A stretch of DNA of 64,000 nt. Source: Hermetia illucens. Taxonomy: Eukaryota > Arthropoda > Insecta > Diptera > Stratiomyidae. The notes below the pieces were generated by a model, which was given only the letters and a program-made list of their open reading frames with translations, searched no databases and was not told the DNA's origin. The stretch spans positions 164,104,091-164,168,090 of the forward strand of contig NC_051849.1 in NCBI RefSeq assembly GCF_905115235.1, in the 5' to 3' direction. Numbering within the stretch: the first letter of the stretch is position 1; every line of letters starts with the position of its first letter. The position numbers and the translations under genes were made by a program. Below, in pieces: positions 1-11,614 of the stretch.

Positions 1-56
1 ACTAGGTTAATTTGCGCCACTTTTCTATTTTTCCGATAGCTTCGTTGTCAACATGT

Positions 57-322
57 CCGGTTGGTTTAGTGGCTGCCGCAGCGATAGGTCGCGGTTCGAA
101 TTTGATGGAGGATAAAACAATTTTTCACGTCACTGGATGTTGGATACCAGTCGACTCAGATGTGAATGAGAATTTGAGTCAAATTAGGGTAGTAATCACG
201 GGTGATCGTAATGCCAACCACATTGCCTCCTGGAGGATACTGTAGTCCTGCAATGTACCGTTACGTGCTCTAATATGCTTCAAAGCCCAGATCTATTTAG
301 ATTGTAGCACCACTGATTATTA
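57..322 (+). repeat. tRNA-derived SINE, old copy (SINE-1)
   Basis: Diverged copy of the SINE that is better preserved at 39186-39469 and 58300-58591. It shows a tRNA-like head with a degenerate A box (GGTTTAGTGG) and a B box (GGTTCGAATTT), the body phrase GGATACCAGTCGACTCAG, and the 3' module ending in TGTAGCACC, followed by an ATT-rich tail at 309-322. The terminal hairpin at 291-302 (ATCTA-TT-TAGAT) still pairs although its bases differ from the other copies. Not a functional tRNA gene. Confidence 0.75.
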
Positions 323-429
323 TTTATTACAAAGGACATTTAACGTGAGACCATCTTCAATCATATTCTTACTAAAACTAACCGAAAGTTTTTTTTTATA
401 AACCGCACCGTTTGAAAGACCATACAGAA

Positions 430-745
430 GACATTTATTCAATATATCTTCGCCAAGCTTCCATGATCTCCTTCAATCTCATTCTTAAGCGTGTGGAGGC
501 TCGGTTTAACATGACATGATCTAAATTGGTCGATACCGCTTTTATAGGGTTTGTTGTTGACTATTTCAACTGCCCTCCACACATAAAAGTTAAAGGGATT
601 TGAATCTGGGCTGTTCAGGTAGTAGAATTCTACCAACCAAAACATGATGACCCTTTCCTATAACCAGTTTGGAACGAAATGACTTGCGTTGGTAGGCCCA
701 CCATACTGTTGGAAAACATGGATTTCCAGACGAACACAATAGTAA
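430..745 (-). mobile_element. Tc1/mariner-type transposase 3' fragment
   Basis: On the minus strand this reads as the C-terminal half of an IS630/Tc1/mariner transposase. A block FQQYGGPTNASHFVPNWL corresponds to the family motif FQQDGAPxHTSxxxxxWL, with the second catalytic Asp replaced by Tyr. It is followed by SPDSNPFNFYVWRAVE, matching SPDLNPxDYxxW around the third Asp. An in-frame stop separates the two blocks. The N-terminal helix-turn-helix part and the terminal repeats are not visible. It is a different family from the two mariners at 30738 and 49353. A decayed fragment. Confidence 0.6.
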
Positions 746-825
746 CACTGTAGGAGGCAATGTGGTTACCATTGCGCTCGGCCGAGAATATTACCCTGAT
801 TTGACTCAGGTACTTATTCACAGCT
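745..825 (-). repeat. SINE body fragment (SINE-2)
   Basis: About 80 bp matching the centre of the SINE on the minus strand: GTAGGAGGCAAT, GCATTGCGCTCG-like, and TACCCTGATTTGACTCAGGTA are recognisable against 58405-58475. Neither the tRNA head nor the 3' hairpin module is present. Confidence 0.7.
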
Positions 826-1517
826 TTTTTCGCTCCCACCAACAGCTGATGACAATTTCGGGATCAATTACCCTGGATCTTTAAAAATCAGTTCTTAAGC
901 GCTTTGACAATGCGCTCTTGCGAGTATATGTATCTTCCGTGCCGGTATTGCAAAACTTTTGTTGGAGCTCCCCGACTCATTTTACTTTAAAACGATATCA
1001 GATGTGGTCGACCTTGGGTATCCAAAGAATCTGCCTCTGAGTGCCCAGTGCAAACACTTTCGATTATCCCGGTTTTTCGATTATGGTCTGCATCTGGGTT
1101 TACTATTGTGGCTGTTTCGACGTTAGGATGGCTTAATGCATACGCTGAACTTTCTGACGCCAATCGCGGTATTTACACACCTAGCTATAGTGCAGTCACA
1201 CCCTCTCCAAACATCTCGTTTGATCTATGGAAAAGATAATTCTTAGAGACCGGACTATCTTTCAATTACAGTATGAGATTAATGCAGCCATCGGAAATTG
1301 GTTATGTTAAATAAGTTTACCTAGGCCAAATGAGGGTTAATTTAATTAGTGAAAAATATTAGCTTCAAGCTATTATGCCATTAACAATTCAATTTGCACG
1401 ATTTTGCAATAATTTCAGTTTTATTGATAAACCAGTGAAAGTGGATTGCATTCTAATGTCTTTTTGTGTTTCAGATATGTGTCACTTCACCGAACCGATT
1501 GGAGTTGAATTCTTAAA
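826..1517. other. Unassigned DNA upstream of L1
   Basis: No supported gene. A good splice acceptor (TTTTTGTGTTTCAG ending at 1474) lies 43 bp before the L1 start codon. The L1 transcript may therefore begin in an untranslated exon further upstream; no TATA box is evident close to the ATG, unlike in L2-L4. Confidence 0.4.
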
Positions 1518-4500
1518 ATGGAAGCTCATATATTGCACATATTATTCATTTTACTTGGTAAGGCACCATTTGTTCGCTTAAACCTATAATAAATAATTCA
1601 ATTTTTTATAGGTATCAAATATACCAGTGGAAATATAAACGAGGCGACTGAGTTCGCCCGAAATCCAGAACAGTATACTTCCTTCTACTTATACTCTTCA
1701 ATACGATTTGAAGATGCGGAAACACTTCTAATTTATGATCCCGATGTATTGATGTCATCGAAGTTCAACCCAGAGCTTCCAACGAGGTAGATACAGGGCT
1801 TTAAAGGTGGTAATATTAGAGCCGTTGCCTGAATTTTTGAAGTGCGCTGTTCGAATTCAAAATCTGTATTAACATTTTTAGTGGTGAGTGAAATTGTGTC
1901 GTGACCATGAACGAAACGTGGAGCTAATTCTCTCCGGATCAGAACTGAAAAGTAGGATCATTGCCGTTGACAAGTTATTAGATGAAATTTTCCAACTTCC
2001 GCTACGTTAAATGGCACTTCGATTTGATTCCAACTGATCTTTTGATGTACATCAGGCTCTTTCGGTTTGCTATTGGATGAGTTTCGTTTTGTGACCCGCG
2101 AGTACGGCAGTTTCAAGTCAGCATTTGAGCTGCCGCATGTGGTGATAACATCTTCGGCAAAACCAACGACTATTACTCCTTCGTACTTGATACTCTACGA
2201 TCGATGACCCAGTGTGGACCTTTAGAAAGCTGTGCCTTCGCCATACTTGCATTTTACCTCCTTGTCAATGAAGTAGCTAGTCACTGTGCTGTTCAGATAT
2301 CGTGGACTATTCAACCAATTTACCAAGTTGAAGACAATCGTCACTTCCCTGGGGCGGCCTATCTCCAATTCAAGCTATTGTTTCACTTCCATCGTATATT
2401 GGGCGAGGATTAGGGATCTTCAAGTCAAACGTACCTTCATGCAAGCTATTCTTCTATAATGGAATTGTTAAATTGAAATTTGATGTCTCCTAATTGTAGG
2501 GGTGAAGGGGGGGGGGTCTAGGATAGCTAGGATGTAGGATATGTTCGAGTGGTTCTGTCGGCATGCGCAACTGAACTTTGGATCTGTGTTAGTAGCCTGC
2601 TTCGAGACGATGCATCATCATCATCAACGGCGCAACAATCGGTATCCGGTCTAGGCCTGCCTTAATAAGGAACTCCAGACATCTGGGTTTTGCGCCGAGG
2701 TCCACAAATTCGATATCTCTAAAAGCTGTTTGGTGTCCTGGCCTACGCCATCGCTCCATCTTAGGCAGGGTCTGCCTCGTCTTCTTTTTATACCATAGAT
2801 ACTGCCCTTATAGACTTTCTGGGTGGGATCATCCTTATCCATACGTATTAAGTGACCCGCCCACCGTAACCTATTGAGCCGGATTTTATCCACAACCGGA
2901 CGGTCATGATATCCCTCATAGATTTCGTCATTGTGTAGGCTACGGAATCGTCCATCCTCATGTAGGGGGCCAAAAATTCTTCTCTCGAAAGCGGCCAAGA
3001 GTTCGCAAATTTTCTTGCTGAGAACCCAAGTTTCCGAGGAATACATAAGGACTGGCAAGATCATAGTCTTGTACAGTAAGAGCTTTGACCCTATGGTGAG
3101 ACGTTTCGAGCGGAACAGTCTTTGTAAGCTGAAATAGGCTCTGTTGGCTGACAACAACCGTGCGCGGATTTCATCATCGTAGCTATTATCGTATTGTGAT
3201 TTTCGACCCTAGATAGGAGAAATTGTCAACGGTCTCAAAGTTGTATTCTCCTATTCTTATTCTTCCTGTTTGGCCGGTGCGGTTTGATGTTGTTGGTTGG
3301 TTCCTCTTCGGTGCTGACGTTGCTACCATATATTTTGTCCTGTCTTCATTGATGTGCAGCCCAGGATCTCGCACCAATCGCCGCCTGCTCGATCTGGATG
3401 AAGGCAGTTTGTACGTCTCGGGTGGTTCTTCCCATGATGTCGATATCGTCAGCATATAGGCAAGTAGTTGGGTGGACTTAACGAGGATCGTACCTCTTGC
3501 ATTGACCTCAGTATCACGGATCACTTTCTCAAGGGCCGGGTTAGAGAGGACGCATGATAGGGCATCCCCTTGTCGTAGATATCGAATGGTCTTGAAAGTG
3601 ATCCTGCTGCTTTTATCTGGTCTCGCACAGTGGTCAGGGTCAGCCTAATCAGTCTTATCAGTTCCGTCGGGATACCGAATTCTCTCATGGCTGTGTACAG
3701 TTTTACCCTGGCTATGCTATCATAGGCGGCTTTAAAGTCGATGAATAGATGGTGCAACTGTTGTCCATATTCCAACAGTTTTTCCATCGCTTGCCGCAGA
3801 GAGAAAATCTGATCTGCTACTGATTTGCCTGGAGTGAAGCCTTTTTGGTATGGACCAATGATGTTCTGGGTGTATGGGGCTATCCGGCCTAGCAAGATAG
3901 CGGAGAATATCTTATAGATGGTATTCAGCAACGTGATACCTCTATAATTGCTGCACTGTGTGATATCTCCCTTTTTATGTGTGAGACAGATAATGCCTCG
4001 TTGCCAATCGTCAGGCATTGATTCTCTGTCTCATACCTTGAGCACAAGTTGATGAACCACTTGGTGTAACTGGTCGCCTCCATATTTCACCACTTCGGCT
4101 ATAATTCCATCGGCCCCTGGCGACTTATGATTTTTTAGCCGATGAATTAATTGCACGGACTGTTTCTCCTAAACTTGGTGGTGGCAGTATTTGTCCGTCG
4201 TCTTTAGTTGGCAGAACCTTCAACTCGCCGGCGTTCTGGTTGTTCAGTAGCTCATCAAAGTACTCAACCCATCACACTAATATGCCCATTCTGCCGGAAA
4301 TCAGATTTCCCTCTTTGTCTCGGCAGGATGAGCATCGAGGTGTATAAGGCTTCATCCTTCTGACTTGTCGGTAAAACTTCCGCGCCTGGTGCGGTTGCTT
4401 CCTGTACTTTTCTAGTTCACAGTCTTGTTGGTTCTCCCAGGCTTCTTTTTTCCCTCTGTGAAGTCGCTTCTCCGCTTGACGGAGTTTGTGATAAGTCTCT

Positions 4501-7500
4501 GCGCGTGCCCGCGTTCTTTGAGAATGCAACATTACTCGGTATGCGGCATTCTTCCGTTCCGTTGTTAGGTTACATTCATCGTCAAACCAGCCGTTCCGAC
4601 TCCTGTTGCGGCTGGGGCCAAGTATGTTTGCGGCCGTATCAATGATAACGTTCTTCAGGTGATTGTGAAGATCATTTGTGGATGCTTCATCTCCAGGTCC
4701 TCTGTTGGCTGCGGTTGGTGCGGCATCCATTTCCCCCTTATAGGTGTCGCGGAGGGCTGTCCTGTGGATGGGTTCAGCGTTAACTCTCACCTGATTGTCA
4801 GAGGGGATTCTAGGTGGTATTGTTATTCGAGCTCGGAACACCATGCCAACGAGATAGTGATCCGAGTCTATATTGGCCCCCTTATATGTTCTGACATTCA
4901 TCAAGGCTGAGAGGTGACGGCGTTCGATCAACACATGGTCAATTTGGTCGAAAGTGGAACCGTCTGGAGAGGCCCACGTATGTTTGTGAACCGCTTTACG
5001 CGCAAACCAGGTACTTCCAACAACCATTTCGTGTGACCCTGCTAATTGAATAATCCGCAGTCCGTTTTCATTTGTGTTTTGGTGTAAGCTATAGGAGCCA
5101 ACGTATCGCCTGAATACGGGCTCTTTCTCTACTTGGCTGTTAAAATCCCCAAGTATGATATCTGGGATAGGTTTCGAGGGTTCGTTCTACTGCCTCGTAG
5201 AAGGTATCCTTCTCCGACTCTACAGTCTGCTCTGTAGGGGCTTGAACGTTAATGAGGCTTATATTTCTAAACTTGCCTCGCAAGTGCAGAGTGCATAGCC
5301 GTTCGCTTATGTTTTCAAAGCCGATAACAGCAGGTTTCATTTTTTGACTGACTAAGAAACCTACTCCCAGGACATGGTTTGCTGGATGGCCACTATAATA
5401 TATGGTATAGTGGCTCTTCTCCAGGAAACCGGTCCCTGTCCAACGCATCTTCTGTAACGCTGTTACATCAGCCCTATATTGAGACAGGGTATCGGCTATC
5501 TGCTTATCAGCTTCATCTTTGTACTTGTCGTTGCCGGGTTCATCGTTGTATAATCCGTCCAGTCCAAGGCGCGGGAGACTCGCCTTCATCCTTCTCTGTC
5601 TGCAGCTTTTCGTTAAGAAAGAGCTCCCAGCGGTCACCACGTGGAGGTCGAGATTGGGTTTGGCAGTAGAGCTGTTGGTGTTGGTTCAGCAGGCATTTCC
5701 CAGGTTTTATGCTCCATCGTGGGTACCAATCCACGTTTCGCCCTACTACCCAAAGGGTAGTACCCTTTGACCACGACGATGCATGCATACGCCAAAATGG
5801 ACTTCATTACGCACGCGGTCCTTCACCATGGCAGTATATAGTATTTCTGATATTGTTCCGGCATATGCTGTTTCCAAGTTCAGTTCAGACGATATCAATT
5901 TCAAAATGCTTGACTGTTTCTAGCAGGTTCATTTCCACCCTTGATAAGATTTTTTAGCGGGTGGCTGCCCTGCCTAACGTTAGTACTGAACATAACTAGC
6001 CTATTGCTAACGTTCACTATGAGTCCGTTACCGAGGTACCTACTGTAGATTATCTGCAAAGTTCTATTCTAGCGGTTACATACTACCTCCTCAAATTTTC
6101 CGATAATTATTATGGCTAGATTGTCCGCAAACAGTTGCGCAAAGGCTTGTGCCCCCCAGGAGCAATGGCAAGGTGTTTGCTTCCAGGAGCCAAAGGAGAG
6201 AGAACCCCTCCTCGAAGTTATTCTATCGCAGTAGATTTCCGTTCGAACATTGGGTGGATTTTTTCCCATTATAGCATGAGAAGAATTCAAACGCTGTTTT
6301 ATCACGTTATAAATCATTGCGAACGAGGTATAGTAAAAAGCCCATTTCATATCCATGGATGTGCCACTGCTTATTCTATCTGGGATTTTTTCAAGTTTTT
6401 TCGTAAGCTCGTGGAGTGCTGTCTTTGTGGATTTGCCTTTCTGGTCTACCTTGTTTGCAGTGTAGCTTCACTTAGAATGTATTGTTAAGTGTATGCTTAC
6501 TTGAATGTCCAAATTATCGTATTCGGACTGGTTATCGTTTTGTAAAACCTGAGATTTTTAAAACTCCTTTTATACGAAACCGCGAGAAAATTGCGTCCTT
6601 GGTAGTTTTACCTGAGTACCTGTTGAGTTGACTTAACCTCATGGTCTTCTTAAGACATGGATTGATTTAGTGACCACAATCAGAGGCCGGCTATGATTAA
6701 CAACAATCGTGCCAGTCTGTACTGAGTAAAGGACCGGTGGATGCAAGTCATACATGAATCTCTTCCGAGCTAAGAAGTACGGCACACGAGCTGAAATGCG
6801 CGAAGATCTCTATGTTCGGTTGAATGTAACCACAACCTCCATGAATCTTCCACTAGAGGGTCAACCGCTACAACCGAACTGAAAGTACATGAACCTGGAA
6901 TTCTCCTGAGGCATGCAAATTAAGAAGGTTATCTTGGTTCCCATGGTATCAATATATCCTTCTTAAGGTTTCGTGACCAGAGCTACTTCAGATGGGTCTT
7001 CGTGTAGACTCGGCTCTGATGGCCGGAATTAAGCTTTCGAACATTGCCGTACGGTATCACGACCAGCAAGCCAAAGTGAGTACAGCGTTTCCCGGTGCTA
7101 CCACGTGGAGGTTCTCCTCAGCTATTTGGTTTTAGTCTGGCTGACAGGGTCGCTCCACGGTCCTCGCCGTCACCTCAGAGCTGTTTGCTATTACTGTGAA
7201 TTTTAATTAATGTCACACACCGTCCGTGTAGGTGGATATCCCTGTTTGGCAATCACCCCTTAATGGCAGGTAATTAGAACATAATATGTATCTTACTGAT
7301 TTAAGTGATATTATTTTGCATGCGAAGTCCCGCCTCTGTGTTTAGGGCTTGGTATGGTTGTCGGTCTCGAGCTGTAATTTTGAATGCTGGGGAACCTGGG
7401 AAGCCCATTTCAAGCCGGTGATTTGTCGTTTCTTCACGGCCGTCCACATATTTTCCTTTCTATAAACATTGGCTACACAGAAGCTGAATACTTTCCTTTT

Positions 7501-9258
7501 CCCTTATTTCGAAGATCCGCTTCAATTTCAAGCGTTTCAAAGGTGACCGTAGTCAACCTTACACTCTTATTCAAATCTTTCTGAGCCTCTTTGTATTAAT
7601 CCTAGTCAACAGTTGAATCAGACTTCAGAGCTGGTCGAGTTCCACCAGGAGTGCATCACTCCTCTTTGGTGTACATCTACTCAGAAGCTCTCTTCGAAAG
7701 TCTCTCATACTTGTTGTGATCATTTGCATCGTTTGATACGCGCCACTTTTTGCCATGATGTCAGGAGATGCTAAATCCAACACCAATTTGTTGCAGAGCC
7801 TCAGTGTCATTATGTTTTATGTGAGAAGACTTTCCTGTGGGTAAAACTTCGGTCTCAGTAGTTAGTGCTGATTGGAGTCCAGGGTTGGGAGTGCTGACAA
7901 AAGCGGCCTACTTCGGCTTGTCCCTTAGGGGCTGAGTCCTAATTAGATTTGACTCAGGATTGAACCGCCAAGATCCAGATTTAACTTGAATTTTTGCGTT
8001 TATTTTTTGTTGTTGGTTGTTCTATGATCGGCTGCCATGGCTGCTGTTTCACTAGGGAAATTATTTTTTATATTTTGACATAACCCCTTTTGCCAAGACA
8101 TGGCTAGTGGTGCTAATCAGAGTTTTCTTGCTGTTGTTTGGAGAACTCCCTTTTCAGTAACGTTGATGGCTGGGTCTAGAACTGTATGATTCAGTTAAGT
8201 TTCAGGGATTTCGCGGAAAGTTTTGCGAAGGATTGAGCATATGGAGGAAATGTACAGAAAGGGCGTTAGGAATAGTTAATGGTAAATGAAAATCAGGGTC
8301 CATCAGAAAATGTTATTGGTAAGCATTTTTGTGCAGGAAAGCACAACATCTGCTAAAATGTCCTCAATATAAAACCTCATTACTGATGGGGACTTTAAAG
8401 GAGTTTTGGACTTTAAATTTATATAATAAACAGAGGGTCGACTTTTTATAAACTGGGATTAAAATTGAATTAAATTATATTAATTGTGTTGGATTTGTGA
8501 TAACGAATTATATTTCTTTCAGGATGCTAATTCATGATTTCAATGGCAATAAAAACGATGACTTCAACCGCTATGTGGTAGCTGCGTATTTGCTACATCA
8601 AGATTTGAATATTATCGTGGTCGACTGGAGCTCTGCGGTGAATATTGAAATGAAAAACTACCAAGTAGCTGTCCACAACACTGTCCTCGTTGGGAATGTA
8701 ATCGGAAGTTTTCTGGAGTTTCTGAATTCAGCCCTAGAATATCCTCTGAATCAAGTGTATCTCATTGGATTTGGTTTAGGAGCGCATGCTGCTGGATTTG
8801 CCGGGAAAAAAGTTAAAAGCGGAGTAATCGGCACTATTTTCGCATTGGATCCTACCGGATATCCTTTCAATGTAAATAATACGGCAACACGATTAAGCTC
8901 AGATGATGCAGAATATGTCGAAGTCATTCATACGAATTTCCTCAACTTTGGAACATATTCGGCCATTGGCACTGCGGATTTCTATGCGAATGGAGGTGGC
9001 GTTCAATTAGGGTGTCCAGGAAGAGCAACAATGTGCTCACATCAACGATCCTTTAAAATTTTCGCTGAGTCAGTTAATAATCCGAATGGATTCAAAGGAA
9101 AAATCTGTGAAGGTGTTCTAGAAGCTACAAGTGGGGCACAATGCAGAGGCAATGCTGAACAATATTATGTTGGTGGCGAGCCGGCACGTATAAATCAACT
9201 GGGAATTTTTTCATTCAGAACAGGTTTAACAGATCCTTACTCTAGGGTGCTTGCATGA
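1518..9258 (+). CDS. L1: secreted lipase-like protein with Ser-to-Gly catalytic site (predicted pseudoenzyme)
   Basis: Three exons: 1518-1557, 1612-1786 and 8523-9258, all with GT...AG borders and in frame, giving 316 residues. The N-terminus is a signal peptide (MEAHILHILFILLG, split by intron 1). The pancreatic-lipase fold follows: FNPELPTR at the intron-2 junction, IIVVDWSS, then YLIGFGLGAHAAGFAGK. There the nucleophile elbow is G-F-G-L-G, so Gly156 (codon GGT, 8773-8775) stands where the family has Ser; AGT to GGT is one transition. The Asp (ALDP, D181) and His (CSH, H245) remain, as does the short Cys236-Cys243 lid. The oxyanion-hole HGW is HDF here. As with fly yolk proteins, which are lipase-fold proteins without catalytic serine, a binding or storage role is possible; that is inference. 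Intron 2 is 6736 bp and full of LINE sequence. The open frame is intact over all exons, which argues against a simple pseudogene. Confidence 0.85.
1787..2605. other. L1 intron 2, left unassigned part
   Basis: Begins with the donor GTAGAT. Apart from a G-run near 2508 there is no recognisable element before the RTE LINE target-site duplication at 2606. Confidence 0.4.
2616..5774 (-). mobile_element. RTE-type LINE, full-length copy (RTE-A copy 1)
   Basis: Non-LTR retrotransposon inside L1 intron 2, read on the minus strand. It is bounded by a perfect 10-bp target-site duplication, GACGATGCAT (2606-2615 and 5775-5784), giving 3159 bp, a normal length for RTE elements. Order: apurinic-type endonuclease (about 5640-4870; TALQKMRWTGTGFLEKS, DQIDHVL, SDHY), then reverse transcriptase (about 4018-3180; SNYRGITLLNTIYKIFS, GKSVADQIFSLRQ, FIDFKAAYDS). 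YADDIDIMG is encoded near 3460 but lies in another frame. A conserved C-terminal LRWAGHLIRM / GRPCLRW domain sits at 3157-2651. The 3' end is a (TGA)n tail at 2616. Several frameshifts and stops make it inactive. Copies 2, 3 and 4 at 22785, 38402 and 55912 share this 3' end. Assignment to RTE (or its relative Proto2) is by motif, not by tree. Confidence 0.88.
5751..5769. repeat. Inverted repeat at the 5' end of RTE-A
   Basis: CAAAGGGTA-G-TACCCTTTG is a perfect 9-bp inverted repeat with a 1-nt centre, 6 bp inside the 5' terminus of the element, preceded by an overlapping CTACCC-AAA-GGGTAG (5745-5759). It would form a strong hairpin at the start of the LINE RNA. Confidence 0.7.
5785..6360 (-). 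mobile_element. R1-clade LINE reverse-transcriptase remnant
   Basis: Minus-strand reading gives GVLSPLAP..., then AQLFADNLAIIIIGKFEEV. This resembles the R1 motif pair GGVLSPLLW and YADDLAIxIxGKF. Further downstream comes a decayed thumb region containing VKHFEID-like text. Many stops and frame changes. The RTE-A copy 1 target-site duplication starts at its left edge, so the RTE may have inserted into or beside it. Confidence 0.45.
6361..6639. other. Unassigned L1 intron DNA
   Basis: Nothing recognised between the R1 remnant and the 400-bp repeat. Confidence 0.3.
6640..7040 (+). repeat. Unclassified 400-bp interspersed repeat, copy A
   Basis: Aligns over its length with 60555-60970 in the same orientation. 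Shared landmarks in order: ACCACAATCAGAGGCCGGC, GTACGGCAC, CCACAACC(T/A)CCATGAA, TTCTCCTG, TTCCCATGGTA, CTTCAGATG. No open frame is shared, so it is probably untranslated sequence of some element. I cannot name the family. Confidence 0.65.
7041..8522. other. Right part of L1 intron 2
   Basis: No gene recognised. Short open frames at 7384-7584 and 7625-7810 match nothing I know. A rRNA-like phrase at 7213-7228 is discussed under rejected items. The stretch ends with a pyrimidine tract and the acceptor TTTCTTTCAG. Confidence 0.35.
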
Positions 9259-9294
9259 TTCTGAGATTCCGTTAAATGCAGAAAATTATTCTGA

Positions 9295-9300
9295 AATAAA
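9295..9300 (+). promoter_or_regulatory. L1 polyadenylation signal
   Basis: AATAAA 37 bp after the L1 stop codon, followed by a T-rich stretch. Confidence 0.6.
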
Positions 9301-9909
9301 AATCAACAGCCGCACAATTTTTTTTTTTATAATTTTTGAATTTTTTTTCTTATTTAAAGCTTAAGGCTGGTGACTGCAATCATAAATTGTATAAGGGTGA
9401 AGTAGGCCTGTGGGGATTAAGGGTTAGTCTATGTCAGAGGGGTTTGTCAAATCGACACAGCAATCATTACCATATACCTGGGTAATGTACGCTAATTTAA
9501 CACGTAAACTTCTATTACTAAATCCTACCTGTCACCTTCATGCTAGTAACACTTAGACAAAGTAGCAGACGAAGAAAAGGGAACAACGAGTTCTTTGTTC
9601 CGTAAAGCAGAGATGAATCAATTGATCCTGCAAGTTGGGGGCAGTGCAACGGGCTGACAATATGCCTACAAATGATTATTATTTTTGAGCCCGAGACTGC
9701 GCCTCGGATTGGATTGGAAATACAATGAAAAAAGGACTTCGGGTTTGCAACCTGGCGCCTACCTTCTGCGTAGAACTTGCGTTTTGAGAGCGCTTATCGA
9801 AAAGGCCCAAAAGTACAAGGTAGATGCCTTGACGCTCCAATGAAAGACAAGGACGATTCAATAAAAGATTCTATAGTCGCTTTTTGTCAGTATTAGATTT
9901 TTTGTCCTC
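9301..9909. other. Unassigned DNA downstream of L1
   Basis: Starts with poly-T/A-rich sequence after the L1 poly(A) signal. I see no gene or named repeat. Confidence 0.3.
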
Positions 9910-10600
9910 GAACTAGTTGAAGATAGCACTGAGCGACCGCCGAAATACTGGTGATCAATACTTCAACAATATGACTGACGAGAACGGAAGCAGGTTGATA
10001 GAATTTGGTGGCAGCAGAAACATGGCAATCTCATCGACTTGAGAGGGCGCGGTCCTTAGCAGGTGAGACAACGTTCACTTAGATTGAATACGTCCTTGTT
10101 GAGAAGTAAGCTGCATCTGGCATTTCACTGCGTTCATCTAGTCAGAGCATAATATCAATAAATAAAGACTCATCTCAGCCATTAGGTTTAATAAAGTTGA
10201 AAAGTTAAAGAACGGAGTAACGGTATCAAAATATGTTGAAGCGCTGGAAGAACAAATCCTGTAGACGTTGGACCGATACCGCGAATCCGATAGAAATGTT
10301 GTAAAGTGGAGTCAGCTGAAAGATGCAAAGGTATAGTTCAAGACCCGCCCTCAACTTGATAAAGAGAATGGTGGCAGAATTCAACCCCAGAACTTTGCAG
10401 GGACTCAGTAATGAATCTTATTCGAGACCTTCAGCATATTAAGAGTCGGCACAATATTTCGAGAAGCTACTTTATGCCATAACACAATCTTCATACATTA
10501 AAGAAGCAGAGGTCATAGGACAGGCAAGGCAAGTAGGACTTGTACCACCATCTAAAACACTTGGAAAGAAAAAAAGCTTCGGGTGTGAATGGATTGCCTA
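9910..10600 (+). mobile_element. Old RTE-like LINE endonuclease fragment
   Basis: Plus-strand translation gives NDENGSRLIEFGGSRNMAI-like text. This resembles the endonuclease motif DNGxRLIxFxxxxNLxI of RTE LINEs. Further on, a segment KLKNGVTVSKYVEALEEQI resembles the linker between endonuclease and RT. Frequent stops. Only partial and much older than RTE-A; possibly related to the RTE-B fragments at 24816 and 32050. Confidence 0.4.
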
Positions 10601-11586
10601 AAAGCAAGAAGTGTGCCGACCAAGCTTCATGACTTTCTAAACATTGCTTCATCTGACGAAATTGTTCCAGAACATTTATGGCACAGTGACCTACTTAGGA
10701 AAAATCTGACATATTCCGCTCTGAGAACTATAAGTCCACAATTTATGTATGTACATGATTTAAATTTGGTTGGCCCTGTGATGTGGTAGCGACGGGTAGA
10801 CGATGAACCAGGTCGGAGAGTAGACAATCATTACTTTAGAATTATTATTATTATTATTATTAGTGGAGATGGTCGGCGGATGATGAATGAGATACAATAA
10901 CAGACGCAGAGCGTATGGATGACAGAAGGATTTCTAGGTATCTATTCAAGGGTAAGGTGGTAAATAACCCGGGAAATCCTGAAATATATGGGTAGATTCA
11001 GTAGATGAAGCGAGTTACACGCTACTCAGTTTTCAAAATTGGAGTACGTGGTCGCTTGTCCGAGAAGAGTTAAGGCCAAGACTTCGGATGGAGAAGGAAG
11101 AAAGCGGGTCCACATACTTTGGCAGGAAAATACAAGAAAAAAAGTTTTATAATGTATTGTTTCACAAAAAATGTAATTCTTTTAATCCTGATGGTCATTT
11201 AAGGATTCTATACCATAACCATTGCTTACTCTTCGAAGTTGTTGGTAATGTTTTATTGTATAACTTCCATGGAAATGAAGCATTTGATGGCTAAATTAGG
11301 TTGCAGATATCAGAACAAGTAAAAATTTAAAGGTGCTTGTTCGGATGAGTTGCAAGTATTAGCGTCGCGCATGAAATTCTTTCTGGCTACTTTCGTCGGC
11401 TCGCCTTTGTAGCGGATCACTTGTGATTTGGGCTGCCCCTTTAGTTCCAGATTGTCAAGGCTTTGCCACCTTTCTGGTAATTATTTAATAGGACATAATG
11501 ACCAGGACTTACACACATAAAAACGGTGACTTCACTTAAAGGGAAGTACAGCGGAAAAGGAAATTATCACATTGCTATATTGTTAA
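10601..11586. other. Unassigned DNA with an ATT microsatellite
   Basis: Contains (ATT)n at about 10842-10863. Two short open frames (10589-10789, 11088-11294) have no recognisable product. The tail-like ATT run has no SINE body beside it. Confidence 0.35.
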
Positions 11587-11614
11587 AATAAATAATAATA
11601 ACAATAATAAATAA

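Noticed and set aside
5379-5957. Plus-strand coding regions over the RTE endonuclease
   Set aside because: Antisense shadows of the LINE frames; no family resemblance.
7213-7228. Small-subunit rRNA fragment (TCACACACCGTCCGTG resembles the universal ACACACCGCCCGT site)
   Set aside because: Only a dozen bases match and neither flank resembles rRNA; chance similarity inside an intron.
10842-10863. SINE tail at an ATT repeat
   Set aside because: No SINE body or terminal hairpin adjoins it; a simple microsatellite.
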